Origin: Aquarana catesbeiana
Lineage: Eukaryota > Chordata > Amphibia > Anura > Ranidae
Reading direction: 5' to 3'
Length of the DNA stretch: 64,000 nt
NCBI RefSeq assembly: GCF_042186555.1
Contig: NC_133328.1
Span: forward strand, 499,809,106-499,873,105
This document shows, one piece after another, positions 35,339-46,956 of this stretch. The notes under the pieces are model-generated. The model made no database searches. It was not told the origin of the DNA and was given only the letters and a program-made list of their open reading frames with translations. How positions within the stretch are numbered: the stretch's first letter is position 1; each line of letters opens with the position of its first letter. Both the position numbers and the translations under genes were made by a program.

Positions 35339-36552
35339 TTAACCCCTTCCCGCCGACCGAACGCATATATGCGTACTCGGCTTTCCGGGGTTATACCGGG
35401 ATGATGCCCGCAGCTGCAGGCATCATCCCGGTACCGTTGTTTTCAGCGGGCGATCGGCTACCCGAGTATAACAACCGATGCGGCTAAAAGCCGCTCGGTT
35501 GTTATACCGGAGGAGCGGGAGGGGACATCCCCCCCCTCCCGCCGCCTCCCGCCGCTGTTACCGGGCCTCCCGTGCGATCGGGAGGCCCGGTGTCCGTTCC
35601 GCTGCCTTCGGCGGCTGGGGGCGGACTGGAACGAAGCTGCGAGCGGCTTCGTTCCAGCCTTCTTCTTGTAAATGCGGAAGCGACGTCATGACGTCACTTC
35701 CCGTTTACTCGGCTGCCAATGGCGCCGAATTAAAAAAAGTACACAGTATTCAGAATCGCCGTTTTCGGAGATCTGAATACTTTGAAGTGTAAAGGAGGGA
35801 TGGGGGGTCTTTTAGACCCCCCATCCCTCCATAAAGAGTACCTGTCACCACATATTACTGTCACAAGGGATGTTTACATTGCTTGTGACAGCAATAAAAG
35901 TAAAAAAAAAAAAAAAAAAATTTTAAACACAATTTATAAAGTACAAAAATAAATAAAATAAATTAAAAAAAAAATTTTTTTTAAAGTGCCCCTGTCCCCG
36001 CGAGCTCGCGCAGCGAAGAAAACGCATACGGAAGTCGCGCCCGCATATGTAAACGGTGTTCAAACCACACATGTGAGGTATCGCCGCGATCGTCAGAGCG
36101 AGAGCAATAATTCTAGCCCTAGACCTCCTCTGTAGCTCAAACCTGGTAACCGTAAAAAATTTTTAAAGCGTCGCCTATGGAAATTAAAAGGTACCGTAGT
36201 TCGTCGCCATTCCACGAGTGCGTGCAATTATAAAGGGTGACATGTTTGGTATCTATTTACTCGGCGTAACATCATCTTTCACATTATACAAAAAAATTGG
36301 GGTAACTTTACTGTTTGAATTTTTTAAAATTCATGAAAGTGTCACTTTTCCAAAAATTTGCGTTTAAAACACCGCTGCACAAATACCGTGTGATAAAAAA
36401 ATATTGCAACAATCGTCATTTTATTCTCTAGATTCTCTGCTAAAAAAATATATATAATGTTTGGGGGTTCTAAGTAATTTTCTAGCAAAAAATATGGATT
36501 TTAACTTGTAAACACCAAATTTCAAAAATAGGCTTAGTCATGAAAGGGTTAA
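35339..36552 (+). mobile_element. TTAA-flanked element E nested in copy B
   Basis: Begins TTAACCCCTTCCCGCCGACC and ends TAGTCATGAAAGGGTTAA, flanked by TTAA on both sides (35339-35342 and 36549-36552). Removing it with one TTAA gives GGTGCTCTTACATTTTAAATGACA, which follows the uninterrupted copy A sequence at 23593-23616. There is no coding capacity. Confidence 0.85.
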
Positions 36553-36930
36553 ATGACAAATACTTAGTCATACAACACTGTACCCATATGAAATTTTTGT
36601 CCTTTTTTTCACACAAATAGAGCTTTCTTTTGGTGGTATTTAATCACTGTTGGGTTTTTTATTTTTTGAGCTATAAAAGAAAAAAAAGACTGAAAATTCG
36701 GTAAAAAAAATAATTTTTCTTTGTTCCCATTATAAAATTTAGCAAATTAGTCATTTTTCTTCATAAATTTTGGCCAAAATTATACTGCTACATATCTTTG
36801 GTTAAAATAAGTACAACTTGGTGTATATTATTTGCTCTTTGTGAAAGTTATAGAGTCCAAAAGCTATGGTGCCAATATCTGAAAATTGTTCACACCTGAA
36901 GTACTGACGGCCTATCTAATTTCTTGAGAC

Positions 36931-37603
36931 CCTTGGCCCCGGTTCACACTGAGGCAGCGCGACTTCCTCAGGCGACCTGGACACGACAGGGGCGCCGACT
37001 TGCAAAACGACTTCTATATAGAAGTCTATGCAAGTCGCCTCAAGTCGCCCCCAAAGTAGTACAGGAACCTTTTTCTAAGTCGGAGCGACTTGCGTCGCTC
37101 CGATTAGAATGGTTCCATTGTACAGAACGGGACGCTACTTGTCAGTTGGCTAAGTCGCCTGACAAGTCGTCCTAGTGTGAACCGACCCTAAGGGTTGGTT
37201 CACACTACAACGACTTCAGATCCGACTTGTCAGCCCTCAAGTCGCTTGACATTGGGAATTGCATTATAGTCAATGAGAGCCGTCTTAATGTACACTACAG
37301 AAGTCGCTCCGACTTCAGAAAAGGTTCCTGTACTACTTCAAGGTGACTTCTAGGCGACCTGTACCCATAGAATTCAATGGAAGTCGCCTCCAAGTCGGAT
37401 CTCCATCTATATTGAAGCGACTTTACAGGCAAAGAAATTAGTTTACCCAGGCAAACCCTTCCCTCCCAGAGAGCTGATTATTCTGTGATTGGCCACAGCC
37501 AAAGTCGCCTGTCCTGGAGGCGACTTGAAGTCGCATTGTAAGTTGCTTGAAGTCGCCTTGCAAAGTCGCGCTGAAGTCGTGTTGTCCCTGTGTGAATCAG
37601 CAG
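36931..37603. repeat. Two adjacent GGTTCACACT foldback MITEs
   Basis: The first runs from CGGTTCACACTGAGG to TAGTGTGAACCG (about 36938-37185). The second runs from TTGGTTCACACTACAACGAC to GTCGTGTTGTCCCTGTGTGAATC (about 37193-37600). They split copy B between GAGACCCT and AACATGCCAG, where copy A reads straight through near 23970-23985. Confidence 0.75.
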
Positions 37604-38844
37604 TAACATGCCAGAAAAGTACAAATACCCCCCAAATGACCCCTTTTTGGAAAGAAGACATTCCAAGGTATTTAGAAAGATGCATGGTGAGTTTCTTGAA
37701 GTTGTCATTTTTTCCCACAATTCTTTGCAAAATCAAGATTTTTTTTTTTCTTTTTTTCACAAAATTGTCATATTAGCAGGTTATTTCCCACACACAGCAT
37801 ATGCATACCACAAATTACACCCCAAAACACATTCTGCTATTACTCCCAAGTACGGCGATACCACGTGTGAGACTTTTACACACCGTGGCCACATACAGAG
37901 GCCCAACATGCAAGGAGCACCTTCAGGCGTTCTGGAGCACCCAGGCCAATTCTGACATTTCTCCCCCACATCTAAAAAAATCATAATTTATTGGCTAAAA
38001 AATTACATAGAACCCCAAAACATTATATATTTTTTTTTAGCAAAGACCCTAGAGAATACAATGGTGGTCGTTGCAACTTTTTCTCTCGCACAGTATTTGC
38101 GCAGCAATTTTTCGAGCGCATTTTTTTTTGGGGGGGGGGGGAACAAAACAGTAAAGTTAGCCCAATGTTTTTGCATAATGTGAAAGATGAAGTTACGCCG
38201 AGTAAATAGATACCTAACATGTCACCCTTCAAAACACATGCTTGTGGAATGGCGTCAAACTTCGCTACTTAAAAATCTCCATAGGTGACGCTTTAAAAAT
38301 TTTTACTGGTTACATGTTTTGAGTTACAGAGGAGGTCTAGGGCCAAAATTATTGCTCTCGCTCTAACGTTCGCAGCGATACCTCACAAGTGTGGTTTGTA
38401 CACAGTTTTCATATATGGGCGGGACTTACGTATGCGTTCACTTCTGCATGCGAGCACACACGGACAGGGGTGCTTTAAAATTTTGTTTTTTGGTTGTTCA
38501 TTTGACTTTATTTTAGTTTAAAAAATGTATTTTTTGGAAAAAAGTGTCAATCACTTTTATTCCTATTATAAGGAATGTAAACATCCCTTGAAATAGGAAT
38601 ATGGCATGACAGGTCCATGACAAGCCCGAAAAAAAAAAAAAGATCCTGGTTTCGATCGTAGCGGTGAGTCAGTAGAAGCACGGGAGGGCGGTGCGACGTC
38701 CCCTCTCGCCTCCCGTAAGAACGATCAAGCAGTGGAACAGCCGCTATGATCGTTCTTATGGTGTAGGGAATCACCGGCTGAAAAATCTGATATCTGAATG
38801 ATGCCTGTCACACGTGTGAGACTTCCACAGCCTGGCCACATACA

Positions 38845-38990
38845 GAGGCCGAGTACAGCCGAGTATGGCAGAGCATGGCAAGGTATCAACGAGTATAACT
38901 GGGTATGGCAGAGTATAGCTGGGTATCACCAAGTATGGCAGAGTATGGCTGGGTATTGCAGAGTATGGCTGGATGGATATGACTGCAATT
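38845..38990 (+). repeat. Short minisatellite of copy B
   Basis: About 14 degenerate units of 10 bp (GAGTATGGCA, GGGTATGGCA, GAGTATGGCT and variants) ending in GGATGGATATGACTG. It lies at the same place, between the same flanks, as the 6.5-kb array of copy A, and its units resemble the degenerate left edge of that array (24700-24790). Confidence 0.85.
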
Positions 38991-39334
38991 GTCACAGAGC
39001 AGCGCTGCGGGCACTACACATCCAGCCCACGGCGCTGCTGCCATCCGATCCTTCCCCCTCTCCTCTCACACTGAACCAATCGGTACACAGAGGGGAGAGA
39101 GGAACCGGCATCATGACACGTTTACATGTGATCGCTCCGTCATTTGACGGAGCGATCACATGGTAAACGGCCGCGATCAGCGGCCGTCTTACCGTGATCC
39201 GTGATGCGCCGGGTCCAGTCACGGATGTTCTCGGGGGCGCACGGGATTCTGGGAGGATGCCACTGTAGGCCCTCCCAGAGTTATCCGGCCGCCCTGCAGC
39301 CGTCATTCAGCTATGGGCCGGTTGGTAAGTGGTT

Positions 39335-40325
39335 TTAACCACTTCAGTCCTGAAGAATTTACCCCCTTCCTGACCAGAGCGTTTTTTTGCGATTTGGCAC
39401 TGCGTCACTTTAACTGAAAATTGGGCAGTCGTGCGACGTTGTACTGAAACAAAATTTATGTACTGTTGTTCTCACAAATAGAGCTTTCTATTGGTGGTAT
39501 TTGATCGCCTCTGCAGTTTTTATTTTTTGCGCTATAAACAAAAAGAGCGACAATTTTGGAAAAAAAAAAAAAAAAAAAAAAAAAAAACAATATTTTGAAC
39601 TTTTGCTATAATAAATATCCCCATTTTTTTAAAAAAAAAAAAGCTAATTTTTTCTGTTTAGGTCAATATGTATTCTTCTACATATTTTTGGTAAAAAAAA
39701 AAAAAAAAAAAATCGCAATAAGCTTATATTGATTGGTTTGCGCAAAAGTTATAGCGTCTACAAAATAGGGGATAGATTTATAACATTTTTATTTTTTACT
39801 AGTAATGGTGGTGATCTGTGATTTTTATGGTGACTGCGACATTATGGCGGACACATCGGACAATTCTGATACATTTTTGGAACCATTGGCATTAATACAG
39901 TGATCAGTGTGATTAAAAATGCATTGATTACTGTAAAAATGTCCCTGGCAGTGAAGGGGTTAACACTAGGGGCAGTGAAGGGGTTAACTGTGTTCCCTTG
40001 GAGACGATTCTAACTGAAGGGGGAGGGGACTAACTAGAGGAAGTGACGGATCGTGGTTCCTAGCTAATAGTAACACACGATCTGTCACTCCTGTCAGAAC
40101 AGGGAAGTGTGTGTTTACACACACTTGTCCCTGTTCTGTGTCTCCTGCTCACGATCGCTCGTGGCCGGTGGTCATCGAGACCGTCAGCCACGAGCATCGG
40201 CACCCCCGCTGTGCAGCGGGCGCCTGCTATCCAGACCCCGCGAGCAGACGTACAGCTACGTGGTTTCGCGCAGGGGAGCCAACCTGCCGCAGTATAACTG
40301 CGACAGCTGGTCCGGAAGCGGTTAA
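39335..40325 (+). mobile_element. TTAA-flanked element, copy C
   Basis: Begins TTAACCACTTCAGTCCTGAA and ends GGAAGCGGTTAA with TTAA at each edge. It abuts copy B and shares its right TTAA. It carries A homopolymers near 39560 and 39697 and no coding sequence. Confidence 0.75.
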
Positions 40326-40344
40326 GCTCGAAACATTTTTTACC

Positions 40345-40941
40345 TTAACCACTTTATGCCCACGCAATTGCCAAAAGCTGGCTACTGTGCAGCTCTCTAG
40401 TACTGAGAGGGGGCGTGCATCAGCGCACACTAAACGCTGTCCTTTGGACACAACAGGTCACAGATCGAGGTAAAGGGCCAATCACAGCGGCCCTTGACCA
40501 TGTGATCAGCTGTGCCCAATCACAACTGATGAAATGTAAATAAACTTGCCGGGTATCGGCATTCCTTTCCTCATGTCTTGTCACAGCGTGGGGGGAGGAG
40601 AGCCAGTAACCAGCAAGTGTGACAGGGGACATTTACACAGATAATCAGAGCACTGATCATCAGTGAAGTAGAAAAATTACTTATTTGCAAAATTTTATAA
40701 CAGAAAAAAGGGGGTTTCTATTGCCAAATGTTTGGTCTTTTTTTGTTGCAAAAAATAAAACACACACTGGTGATTAAATACCAACAAAAGAAAGCTCCAT
40801 CTCAAAAAAAAATTATACAAATTTCATATGGGTACAGTGTTGCATGTGCAATTGTCATTTTAAAGTGCGACAGCGCTGAAATCTAAAAATTGTCCTGGGC
40901 AGGAAGGGGAGTATACAAGTGCCCAGCATTGAAGTGGTTAA
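40345..40941 (-). mobile_element. TTAA-flanked element, copy F
   Basis: TTAACCACTTTATGCCC at the left and CATTGAAGTGGTTAA at the right, with flanking TTAA. Read on the minus strand its end GGGCACTTGTATACTCCCC and later GTACCCATATGAAATTTG follow the start of copy A. The joined flanks read CATTTTTTACC-TTAA-AGCATTCC, a normal run of another repeat family. Confidence 0.8.
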
Positions 40942-41327
40942 AGCATTCCTTGCATTAAGGTAAAAAATGTTTAGGCATCAGTATCCCCCTCATATACTAA
41001 CCTAAGCTTTCATTCAATCCAGCTATGTGCACATCTGCAGCTCTTCTCTCCCCTCACTTCAGGGTCTCACTAGCTTTGCTGAGGCAGCAAGAGCCATTGG
41101 CTCCCACTGCTGTAAATCAAAGCCAATGACGAGGGAATGGGGACGAGTCCCACTGTCAGTATCAATGGACGCAGCAGCAGGGCTCGGGAGGGTGCCCCCA
41201 TGGGAAGCGGCTTACTATTGGGGGCACCAGCGGGCAAACCCAAGAAGAGGATGGGGGCGCTCTTTGCAATTCTATTGTACAGAGCAGGTAAGTATAGGCA
41301 AGGTTTTTTTTATTTCCCTTGACAACT

Positions 41328-41662
41328 TTTATTTATTTATTTATTTCAGGTACTTATATAGCGCCGTCAATTTACGCAGCGCTTTACATATTCATTGTAC
41401 ATTCACATCAGTCCCTACCCTCAAGGAGCTTACAATCTAAGATCCCTAACTCACATTCATACATACTAGGGACAATTTTAGACAGGATCCAATTAACCTA
41501 CCAGCATGCCTTTGGAGTGTGGGAGGAAACCGGAGTACCCGGAGGAAACCCACGCAGACACAGGGAGAACATGCAAACTCCAGGCAGGTAGTGTCGTGGT
41601 TGGGATTCGAACCAGCGACCCTTCTTACTGCTAGGTGAGAGTGCTATCCACTAGACCACTGT
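41328..41662 (-). repeat. tRNA-derived SINE
   Basis: On the minus strand an A-box-like TGGTCTAGTGG (about 41648-41659) is followed by a B box GGTTCGAATCC (41603-41613) with normal tRNA-like spacing. Then come a conserved core (GTTTCCTCCGGGTACTCCGG) and a tail with GGCGCTATATAAGTACCTG and TAAATAAATAAAT repeats. This is the layout of a polymerase III SINE with a LINE-type tail. It is the only RNA polymerase III promoter pair I found. Confidence 0.85.
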
Positions 41663-41783
41663 TTTAATTTGCTGCCTACAGTTCCACTTTAATTGTGGAG
41701 ACCGCCTTTACGAAATGCACATTTTTTGTTTTATTGATGTCAATGCATGGATTACATTCTTTTTCAAAAGGTGGATTATGACT

Positions 41784-42636
41784 TTAACCTCTTCAGATCC
41801 GCGCTATTGCCGAATGACAGCAACAGCGCGGACCTACATTGCCCGTGCACAAGCGGCCTGCGCGCCCCCTGCAGGGCGCGCTCGGCACGCTCGGTGATCA
41901 GCAAGTCTATGAGACTCGCCTGACCACAGATCGGAGTAAGGGGTCGGTCCCGACCCCTTACCACATGATCTGCTGTCAGCCAATGACAGCTGATCATGTG
42001 ATGTAAACAGAGCCGCTAACAGCGTGAGGAGGGGAAAAAAAAGCCAGTCACCGGCGGCCGTGAGAGGGACATCAGTCCGATCACGGCGATCATCTGTGCC
42101 CCCTGCCAGTGACACCTAGCAATAGGCAGCAGTGCCGCCTACCAGTGCCCACCAGCGTCATCCATCAGCGGCCACAGTGCCACCCATCAGCGCCTACAGT
42201 GCCACCCATCAGCACCCACAATCAGTGCCACCTACCAGTGCCCATCAGTGCCCCCCATCAGTGCCCCCTATCCGTGCCACCCATCAGCGCCGCCTTATCT
42301 GTGCCCATCAGTGCAGCCTATCAGTGCCGCCTCATCAGCACAATGAAGGAGAAAAATTACCTGTTTGCAAAATTTTATAACAAACTATGAAACATGATTT
42401 TTTTTTTTTCAAAATTTTCCATTTTTTTTGTTTGTTTAGCAAAAAATAAAAAACCCAGCTGTGATTAAATACCACCAAAAGAAAGCTCTATTTGTGGGGG
42501 AAAAAAATGATAAAAATTTCATTTGGGTACAGTGTTGGATGACCGCGCAATTGTCATTCAAAGTGCGTCAGCGCTGAAAGTTGAAAATTGGTCTGGGCAG
42601 GAGGGGGGTTTAAGTGCCCAGTAAGCAAGTGGTTAA
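41784..42636 (-). mobile_element. TTAA-flanked element, copy G, with internal minisatellite
   Basis: Edges TTAACCTCTTCAGATCC and GCAAGTGGTTAA with TTAA on both sides. Its minus-strand start resembles copies A and F (GGGCACTTAAACCCCCC). It contains a degenerate tandem array of CATCAGTGCC/CACC units at about 42130-42345. Confidence 0.75.
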
Positions 42637-43020
42637 AGTGGTTGTAAAGGGTTTGTTTTTTGTTTTTTATTAAAATAACAAATATGTCTATATGTACCTG
42701 CTATGTGCACTTGTTTTGCACAGAGCAGCCAGATTCATCATCTTCTGGGGTCTCCCGCTGGCGCTCCAGGCTCCACCTCTAAATCGGGTGCCCCCACAGA
42801 AAGCCGCTTTCCAAGGGGGCATCTGTGCAGGCTCGATCCATTGACACAGACAGTGGGACTCAGCCCTCCCCTCGGCTCCCGTGTCACAGGATTTGATTGA
42901 AAGAAGTGGGAGCCCATGGCCTCTGCTGCTATCAATCTGTCTAATGAGGCAAGAGACAGCAGCTGCATTGGATCAGGCTGAGGTAAGAAAAAGGGGGGGG
43001 GGGGGGTCGGCGCTGCAGCA
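42637..43020. repeat. Interspersed repeat with GTTGTAAAGG end and GCACAGAGCAG core
   Basis: Starts AAGTGGTTGTAAAGGGTTTG and contains TTTTGCACAGAGCAGCC, GGGACTCAGCCC and GGATTTGATTGA segments. These recur in copies at about 40960-41310, 46957-47427, 50577-51048 and 57700-58030. No long open frame is shared between copies. Confidence 0.7.
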
Positions 43021-43578
43021 CAGAAGATTTTTGATCTCAAAGGCTCCTTCAGAAAAATTAAAAGTCAGCAGCTACAAATATTGTAGCTGTTGACTTAATA
43101 TTAGGACACTTACCTGTCCACATATCCAGCAGTGTCTTCCCCCGAGCCGATCTTTCAATTGGCTCTGGGGTGCTGCCGCTGACATATTAGGTAAGGTAAA
43201 CCGGCAGTGAAGCCTTGTGGCTACACAGCCGGTTCCCTACTGCGCATGTCCTAAGTGCACTTCACTTTGTGCCTGGCTCGGCGGCTGGGGAAGCGAACCT
43301 CTGGATGAGTTAGCGCCGCCGAAGTTAGCCTGAAGTGGGGGCGGGTACCTGTCAAAACCAGGTACCCGCATCCCCCCGAAAGGTGCCAAGTGTGGCAGGG
43401 GAGAGGAGAGAGGAGGCCAATAAGCAGAGCTTCCCCTTTTGGGTGGAGCTAGGGTTGCCACCTCATCCCTTTAAAACCAAACACATTAACCCCTTCATGC
43501 CTAAGCCTCTTTCTGACACGTGTTGCTTACAAATTAAAATCAGTATGTTTTTGCTAGAAAATTACTTAGAACCCCCAG

Positions 43579-43586
<8 letters not shown>

Positions 43587-43664
<78 letters not shown>
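43587..43664. repeat. (TA)n microsatellite
   Basis: About 39 alternating TA units without interruption. Confidence 0.98.
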
Positions 43665-43668
<4 letters not shown>

Positions 43669-44000
43669 TTTTAGCAGAGACCCGAGAGAATAATATGGCA
43701 ATTGTTTCAATATTTTATGTCACACTGTATTTGTGTAGCGGTCTTTCAAATGCAATTTGTTTTGGAAGAAATACACTTTCATGGAAAAAAGTTAGCCCAA
43801 TTTTTTTGTTAATTGTGAAAGATGATGGTATGCAAAGCAAATGAATATCTAACATGTTTACATTTGTGGGCGCGACTTACGTATGCGTTCAATTCTTCCA
43901 GCCCCCTTATGACATCACAGTCCTGGGGCATGCTGGGACTGTGACGTCATAAGGGGGCGCTGTCACCGGATGACATCACCCGGTGACCCTGCCCCATGCC

Positions 44001-44242
44001 TATATAAGTCATTACGCACCATCCACACAGCATTACAGCGGGAGAGAGCGTCGTGTCAACATCGGAAGAAGAGAAGAGGGAAGAAGACGACGCAGAAGAA
44101 CGGGCCCCGCTAGCAAAAGAGCGGCAGAACAACTGGACATCGGGAGAAGAGGCCGAACACCAGGAGAAGAGGCCGGAGAAAGTGGAGAAGTCGGAAGAAG
44201 ACCCCCGAAGTCGGAAGAAGGCCCCCGAAGCTGCCTAATAAA
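44001..44242 (+). promoter_or_regulatory. TATA box to AATAAA unit
   Basis: TATATAAG (44001-44008) is followed by a GA-rich 220-bp segment and AATAAA (44237-44242), with a GT-rich tail (GTGTACTGTGTTTTTTT). A 61-codon frame fills the interval but begins without ATG. The layout matches the two units in the foldback element at 20730-23473. Confidence 0.45.
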
Positions 44243-45049
44243 TTACTTTAAAAACCTGTGTACTGTGTTTTTTTATTGACGCTTTTTTCCCTAGGTGAAT
44301 GGGTAGGGGTACAATACTCATTCACATAGGGTGGGAGGCCGGGATCTGGGCACCCCCTTATTAAAGGGGGTTCCCGGATTCCGATAAGCCCCCCGCCTGC
44401 AGACCCCGACAACCAACGGCCAGGGTTGTCGGGAAGAGGCACTTGTCCTCATCAACATGGGGACAAGGTGCTTTGGGGGAGGGGGGCCCGCCAAAGCACC
44501 CACCCACGTTGAGGGCATGCGGCCTGGTACGGTTCAGGAGGGGGGGCACTCGCTCGTCCACACCCCCTTTCCTGACCAGCCAGGCTGCGTGCTCAGATAA
44601 GGGTCTGGTATGGATTTTGGGGGACCACCACGCTGTTTTTTCAGCATAGGGGGTTCCCCATAAAATCCATGCCAGATCTAAGAGCTTGGTATACCCTGCG
44701 ACGGGGCCCGCAAGGTGTCAATCTCGCCGATAAAAGTGGCGAGATTGAATTCCTTTTCTAGTCCCGTCGTACCCAAGTCACATTCAAAATGAACGGACTT
44801 GTCCGTGTGTGGGCAAGTCCGTTCAATCGGAAAGTCCGCCGTAACTCCGTCGGGAAGACCGGCAGACCCAGTCTGCCAGAAATCCGGTCGTATGTAGGCA
44901 AGTCCGTCGGAAGTCCGTAGGGAAGACGTCGGACCTAGTCTGACGGAAAGTCCGGTCATGTGTACGCTGCATAACGATCGCAGAGATACCTCACATGTGT
45001 GGTTTAAACACTGTTTACATATGTGGGCGTAACTTACATATGCGTTCGC

Positions 45050-46570
45050 TTCTGCACGCGAGCTCGACGGGGCGCTTTAAAATGTTTTTTGCGCAAACAA
45101 ATCAATATACACCTATTGCGATTTTTTTGGACCAAAAATAGAATATATATCGGCCTAAACTGATGAATACATTTTTTTTTTATATCATTTTTTTTTTGGA
45201 CATGTATTATAGCAATAAGTAAAAAAGTGTTTTTTTTCTCAAAATTGTCGCTTTTTGTTTGTTTATAACGCAAAAAATAAAAACCGCAGAGGTGATCAAA
45301 TATCACCAAAAGACAGCTCTATTTGTGGGGGAAAAAAAAGGGACTTTTTGTTTGGGTACAGCGTCGCATGACGACGCAATTGTCAGTTAACCACTTCCCG
45401 CCTGCCATACATCATATGACGTCCTTGACTTTGAGCGGCGATATATGAATGATGCCTACAACTACAGGCATCATTCAGATATCTGCTTTTTCAGCCGGCG
45501 ATTCCCTACACCACGCTGTTACGCCGCTTGATCGTTCCGATACTTCCACCGACTCACCGTTTCCATCAGTGAGTCGGACAGGATCTGCTGGCGCCCAATG
45601 TTTACCATAGAGATTTCCAGCGGACCAGACGATCGCCGAAGTCTCTATGATCGTTGGGAGGCCGGGTGCAATGTTATGACGTCACGCCCGTCCTCTGCAT
45701 TCAAACAAACGGCGACGGCTGGGAAGCCAAGATCTTTTTTTATTTCAGGCTTCCTAGCCTAGAGGTGAGATGTGGGGGTCTTATTGACCTCATAGCTCTC
45801 CGTAAAGAGGACAAATCATGCCATATCCCTATTACAAAGGATGTTTACATTCCTTGTAATAGGAATAAAAGTGATAAAAAAAAAAAAAAAAAAAATTTTT
45901 CTTAAGTGTCAAACAGTAAAAAATAAATAAAATTAAAATTGAAAGCGCCCCTGCCCTCACACACAGAAGTGAACACATACGCAAGTCCCACCCACATATG
46001 AAAACGGTGTTCAAACCACATGTGAGGTATCGCCGCGAACATTAGAGCGAAAGCAATAATTCTAGCCGTAGATCTCCTCTGTAACTCAAAACAAAATTTT
46101 AAATAGTCGCCTACGGGGATTTTTAAGTACCGAAGTTTGTCGCCATTCCACGAGCGTGTGCAGTTTTGAAGCGTGACATGTTGTTAGGTATCTATTTACT
46201 CGGCGTAACTTCATCGTTCACATTATGCACAAAAAATTGGGCTAACTGTACTGTTTTTTTTGCTTTTTTAAGCACAAAACTTTTTTTTCCCAAAACAAAA
46301 CGCGTTCAAAAAATTGCTGCGCAAATACAATGCGAAATAAAAAGTTGCAAAGACCGCCATTGTATTCTATAGGGTCTTTGCTAAAAAAATATAATGTTTG
46401 GGGATTCTATGTAATTTTCTAGCAAAAAAAAAAAAATGATGATTTTTATATGTAGGAGAGAAATGTCAGACTTGACCTGGGTGGAAAGTGGTTAATTTGG
46501 CACAGTGCCGTATCACAAAAAACAGCCTGGTCATTAAGGGGCAAATTCTTCCAGTCCTTAAACTGACATT
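45050..46570 (-). repeat. Copy C family repeat (reverse) hosting element D
   Basis: The flanking parts 45050-45386 and 46496-46570 join into one copy C-like sequence on the minus strand: GGCACTGTGCCAAATTAACTG, then GACAATTGCGTCGTC. Copy C itself reads GGCACTGCGTCACTTTAACTG at 39398. Confidence 0.75.
45387..46495 (+). mobile_element. TTAA-flanked element D
   Basis: Begins TTAACCACTTCCCGCCTGCC and ends GGTGGAAAGTGGTTAA, with TTAA on both sides (45387-45390 and 46492-46495). It sits exactly at the TTAA of the host repeat motif TTTAACTGACAATTGC. The interior resembles element E (for example ATCTCCTCTGTAACTC, TTAGGTATCTATTTACTCGG). No coding sequence. Confidence 0.85.
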
Positions 46571-46956
46571 TAGGGCCCTTTCACACTGGGGCGGTGGCGG
46601 CGTCGGCGGTAAAGCACCGCCATTGTAAGCGGTGCTTTACCGTCGCTATTCAGCCGCCAACGGGGTGGTTTTACCCCCCGCTGATGGCCGAGAAAGGGTT
46701 AAAAACCACCGCAAAGCGCCTCTGCAGAGGCGCTTTGCCGTCGCATCTTCGGAGCGGTGAAGGAGCGGAGTGTATACCGCTCCGAAGATGCTGCTAGCAG
46801 GACTTTTTTTCCCGTCCTGCTAGCGCACCGCTCTAGTGGGAAAGCCCCAAGCTCTTTTACACTGGAGAGACAGCAGCGGCACTTTCGGGTCGGTTTGCAG
46901 GTGCTATTATTAGCGCAATTGCACCTGCAAACCGCTCCAGTGTGAAAGGGCCCTAA
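46571..46956. repeat. Foldback MITE, GGGCCCTTTCACACTGG type
   Basis: The left end AGGGCCCTTTCACACTGGGG is mirrored by CCAGTGTGAAAGGGCCCT on the right. Inner inverted blocks AAGCACCGCC and GGCGGTGCTT-like also occur. Confidence 0.85.

Larger units (their letters stand above)
35263..39338 (+). mobile_element. TTAA-flanked element, copy B (short array)
   Basis: Begins TTAACCACTTGACCACTGGG and ends AAGTGGTTTTAA. The left segments (for example GACCAAATTTTCAGCTTTCGG), the AGACGGCC-like and CTTGAGACCCT segments, and the GATACCACGTGTGAGACTTTTACAC segment match copy A. The right part, with CGGGCACTACACATCCAGCC, GAGAGGAACCGG and TTACCGTGATCCGTGATGCG, matches the right part of copy A. Later insertions are a TTAA element (35339-36552), two foldback elements (36931-37603) and a segment of about 0.85 kb around 37930-38790. 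Confidence 0.8.
43486..45040. mobile_element. Composite: E-family element end, (TA)n, and diverged copy of the 2.7-kb foldback element
   Basis: From TTAACCCCTTCATGCCTAAG (43486) the sequence is the reverse complement of the right end of element E, with a (TA)n run at 43587-43664. About 43890-44670 is a diverged copy of the right arm of the 2.7-kb foldback element (AAGTGCTTTGGGG-like, GGCCTGGTACGGTT, GATAAGGGTCTGGTATGG). About 44740-44970 is a fragment of the foldback family with TCCGGTCATGTGTACGC ends. Exact limits are uncertain. Confidence 0.6.

Noticed and set aside
41603..41659. A tRNA gene on the minus strand
   Set aside because: The A and B boxes are present but the cloverleaf is not completed and a SINE core and tail follow, so it is the head of a SINE.
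44053..44238. 61-codon Glu/Lys-rich frame between a TATA box and AATAAA
   Set aside because: It starts with GTG, not ATG, is low-complexity, and sits in a non-coding foldback copy. The signals are kept as a finding, the protein is not.
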